Below, piece after piece: positions 62,562-64,000 of a stretch of DNA of 64,000 nt (position 1 is its first letter; every line of letters begins with the position of its first letter). The DNA is from Pseudochrobactrum kiredjianiae (GTDB lineage Bacteria > Pseudomonadota > Alphaproteobacteria > Rhizobiales > Rhizobiaceae). Location: assembly GCF_030362795.1 (NCBI RefSeq), contig NZ_JAUCBM010000013.1, forward strand, positions 1 to 64,000, in the 5' to 3' direction. A program made the position numbers and the translations under genes. The notes under the pieces were generated by a model that was not told the origin of the DNA, searched no databases, and saw only the letters and a list, made by a program, of their open reading frames with translations.

Positions 62562-62709
62562 TTTATTTCCTGTTCATTCTGTTCGATGCAGTTATATGTG
62601 TGTTTAATGCAAACTGATGACATTTTAACACCATCAGCCTTGAAAATGCCTTTACACTGCGGTCAAACATTAACGTCTGTGACTACGAAATTCAAATGAG
62701 TACCGGCTT

Positions 62710-63843
62710 ATGAAATTCAGCGCTGTTCTGCATGCCAGAAAACGATCCGCTCATCGCATATATTATGCGCCAGGCCGGAGCCTCTGTGCTGCCGCATTGA
62801 TTTCAACGAGCCTGATTTTTACCGGTTCTGCAATGGCACAGGATTTATCACAACCGCAGGAGGGTTTCTCCATGCGTGTGGTGCCGGGTGCGCAATTTGA
62901 CAAGTTGCAACTGCCGAAAATCTCAATTCCTGAAGGTGAAGAGCCGGATAGCAACACACCGCCAACCGGCGCGATTATGTCTCCTGCAGCACCGGCAGCC
63001 GGAATTACCCCTTATGCTGATCCGCGTGCGCCTCAAAATTCACCGCTTGCAAACCAGAATGAATTGCTGCTGGAAGCGCAACTGACTGCGGATGGCCCTG
63101 CCCTTCAGCAAGGTCTGGTATGGCGTGTATTCTCACCGGAACCCAATGCTGAAGATAAACTGCCACTGATTGCCACTGCAACAGGCGGCACGGCCAGCTT
63201 TTCATTGCCACAGGGCAGCTATCTCGTGCATGTCAGTTTTGGTCGTGCGGGTGCAACCAAGCGCATTACGATCCGTAATGCCAGCCGTCATGAAAAACTG
63301 ATCCTTGATGCCGGTGGTTTGAAGCTCAGTGCCAAATTGCCGGATGGCAAAGAAATTTCAGATAAATTCCTGCGCTTCTCGATCTATGATAACGAGGACG
63401 AAGGCAATGATCGCTCGCTGATTGTACCGAATATCAAACCGAATACTGTGGTGCGCCTCAATAGTGGCACTTATCACGTGGTGTCGAATTACGGCAGCGT
63501 CAATGCAACAATCCGCGCTGAAATCGTGGTTAGCGCCGGTAAACTGACTGAAGCAACAGTTGAGCATGATGCCGCTGAAATTACGCTGAAACTGCTGCGC
63601 GATGTTGGCGGTGAAGCGCTGGCGGATACATCATGGAATATCGTCAATACCAATGGTGATATCGTTTTTGAAAGTGTGAGCGCCTATGCATCTCTCGTTC
63701 TGGCAGCCGGTGATTATATCGCTGTAGCCAAGAATAAAGACCGTTTGTATCAGCGTGAATTCACCGTTGAATCCGGTAAAAATGAAGACGTTGATGTTTT
63801 TGCCAAAGCAGAGAATGAGGTTGATAGCGATCAGGTTGACTAA
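62710..63843 (+). CDS. Secreted protein of unknown function with repeated beta domains
   Basis: This 377-residue protein has a long basic N-terminus and a signal peptide (SLCAAALISTSLIFTGSAMA, cut before QDLSQ). A proline-rich linker follows (about 75-110), then three similar beta-rich modules of about 75-85 residues. Each module contains a turn of the kind GSYLVHVSF, GTYHVVSNYG or GDYIAVAKN, suggesting Ig-like or carboxypeptidase-regulatory-like folds. I recognise no catalytic motif. It is acidic at the end (ENEVDSDQVD). It is probably a periplasmic or surface protein; homologues are expected in Brucellaceae. A strong terminator follows. Confidence 0.7.
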   Translation: MKFSAVLHARKRSAHRIYYAPGRSLCAAALISTSLIFTGSAMAQDLSQPQEGFSMRVVPGAQFDKLQLPKISIPEGEEPDSNTPPTGAIMSPAAPAAGITPYADPRAPQNSPLANQNELLLEAQLTADGPALQQGLVWRVFSPEPNAEDKLPLIATATGGTASFSLPQGSYLVHVSFGRAGATKRITIRNASRHEKLILDAGGLKLSAKLPDGKEISDKFLRFSIYDNEDEGNDRSLIVPNIKPNTVVRLNSGTYHVVSNYGSVNATIRAEIVVSAGKLTEATVEHDAAEITLKLLRDVGGEALADTSWNIVNTNGDIVFESVSAYASLVLAAGDYIAVAKNKDRLYQREFTVESGKNEDVDVFAKAENEVDSDQVD

Positions 63844-63885
63844 GAATTATCGCTAAAAACAATCCCAATATCATGTTGAATTAAC

Positions 63886-63915
63886 AAATCCTGCAATCAA
63901 ACGATTGCAGGATTT
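63886..63915 (+). terminator. Rho-independent terminator after the secreted-protein gene
   Basis: AAATCCTGCAATC pairs perfectly with GATTGCAGGATTT (13 bp, 4-base loop) and T residues follow. Nothing is recognised in the last 85 bases of the window. Confidence 0.9.
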
Positions 63916-64000
63916 TTATTTAAATCAATATCTTAAAAGATATTTTTAATACATTGAACCAGAGAATGTCTGACACAAATGAATTTATTTAGTGTTCGTG

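Noticed and set aside
1-64000. CRISPR array, prophage or conjugative island
   Set aside because: No spaced direct repeats, phage structural genes, integrase or conjugation genes were seen; the only mobile element is the IS at 1-1271.

Overview
The window looks like chromosome from an alphaproteobacterium of the Rhizobiales, most likely a Brucella/Ochrobactrum/Pseudochrobactrum relative of moderate G+C. I base this on gene order and family content, not on a database search. The orders rlpA - D,D-carboxypeptidase - tmk - holB - metG - tatD - metallo-hydrolase and pcm - tolC - popZ - valS are typical of that group. PopZ, a DUF982 protein and palindromic intergenic repeats of Rhizobiales type also fit. 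Most of the window is ordinary chromosomal housekeeping and transport DNA. There is no prophage, CRISPR array or large island.

Layout. 1-1271: a complete IS3-family (IS407-group-like) insertion sequence with perfect 14-bp ends, inserted into a HAD-phosphatase gene that is translationally coupled to an acetyltransferase. 2133-11942: tRNA-Leu, an atypical SDR, adenine deaminase overlapping threonine dehydratase, a DEAD-box helicase, a cysteine synthase, an AlaX editing protein, a GNAT and a diguanylate cyclase. 12257-21211: a MAPEG protein, then the cell-envelope and replication block rlpA to metallo-hydrolase. 21226-27804: a frameshifted acyltransferase, a histone-deacetylase-family enzyme, a Tat-exported amidohydrolase, then soxR with two SoxR boxes and a SoxR-type promoter driving a 34-residue micro-ORF and a MexG-like DoxX protein. 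27853-31379: GST, GNAT, cytochrome c and a CmlA/FloR-like efflux pump. 31380-39719: pcm, tolC, popZ, valS and a FadL-family outer-membrane protein. 39792-46869: a beta-hydroxyacid dehydrogenase, GFA and GNAT genes, then a two-component system followed by exported HbpS-like and ankyrin proteins and small membrane proteins. 47130-50194: a ProVWX-type betaine/choline ABC transporter. 50880-63843: DUF982, a globin-coupled diguanylate cyclase, TetR plus EamA exporter, GFA, D-Ala-D-Ala ligase, cupin, TPR-methyltransferase, BASS transporter, galE, mazG, flavin reductase, nitroreductase and a secreted protein of unknown function.

The most interesting signals are four. (1) The SoxR circuit: two close matches to the SoxR box, one inside a 19-bp-spacer promoter upstream of an unannotated micro-ORF and a mexG-like gene. 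(2) The sensor kinase / FixJ-type regulator / exported HbpS-like / exported ankyrin cluster, a candidate heme- or redox-sensing system. (3) Two micro-ORFs of 34 and 31 codons with good ribosome-binding sites. (4) A set of mosaic palindromic repeats between genes, one placed between popZ and its terminator and one able to mask the alaX ribosome-binding site. Several enzymes also lack expected catalytic motifs (the SDR and the D,D-carboxypeptidase), and two genes are broken (HAD and acyltransferase).
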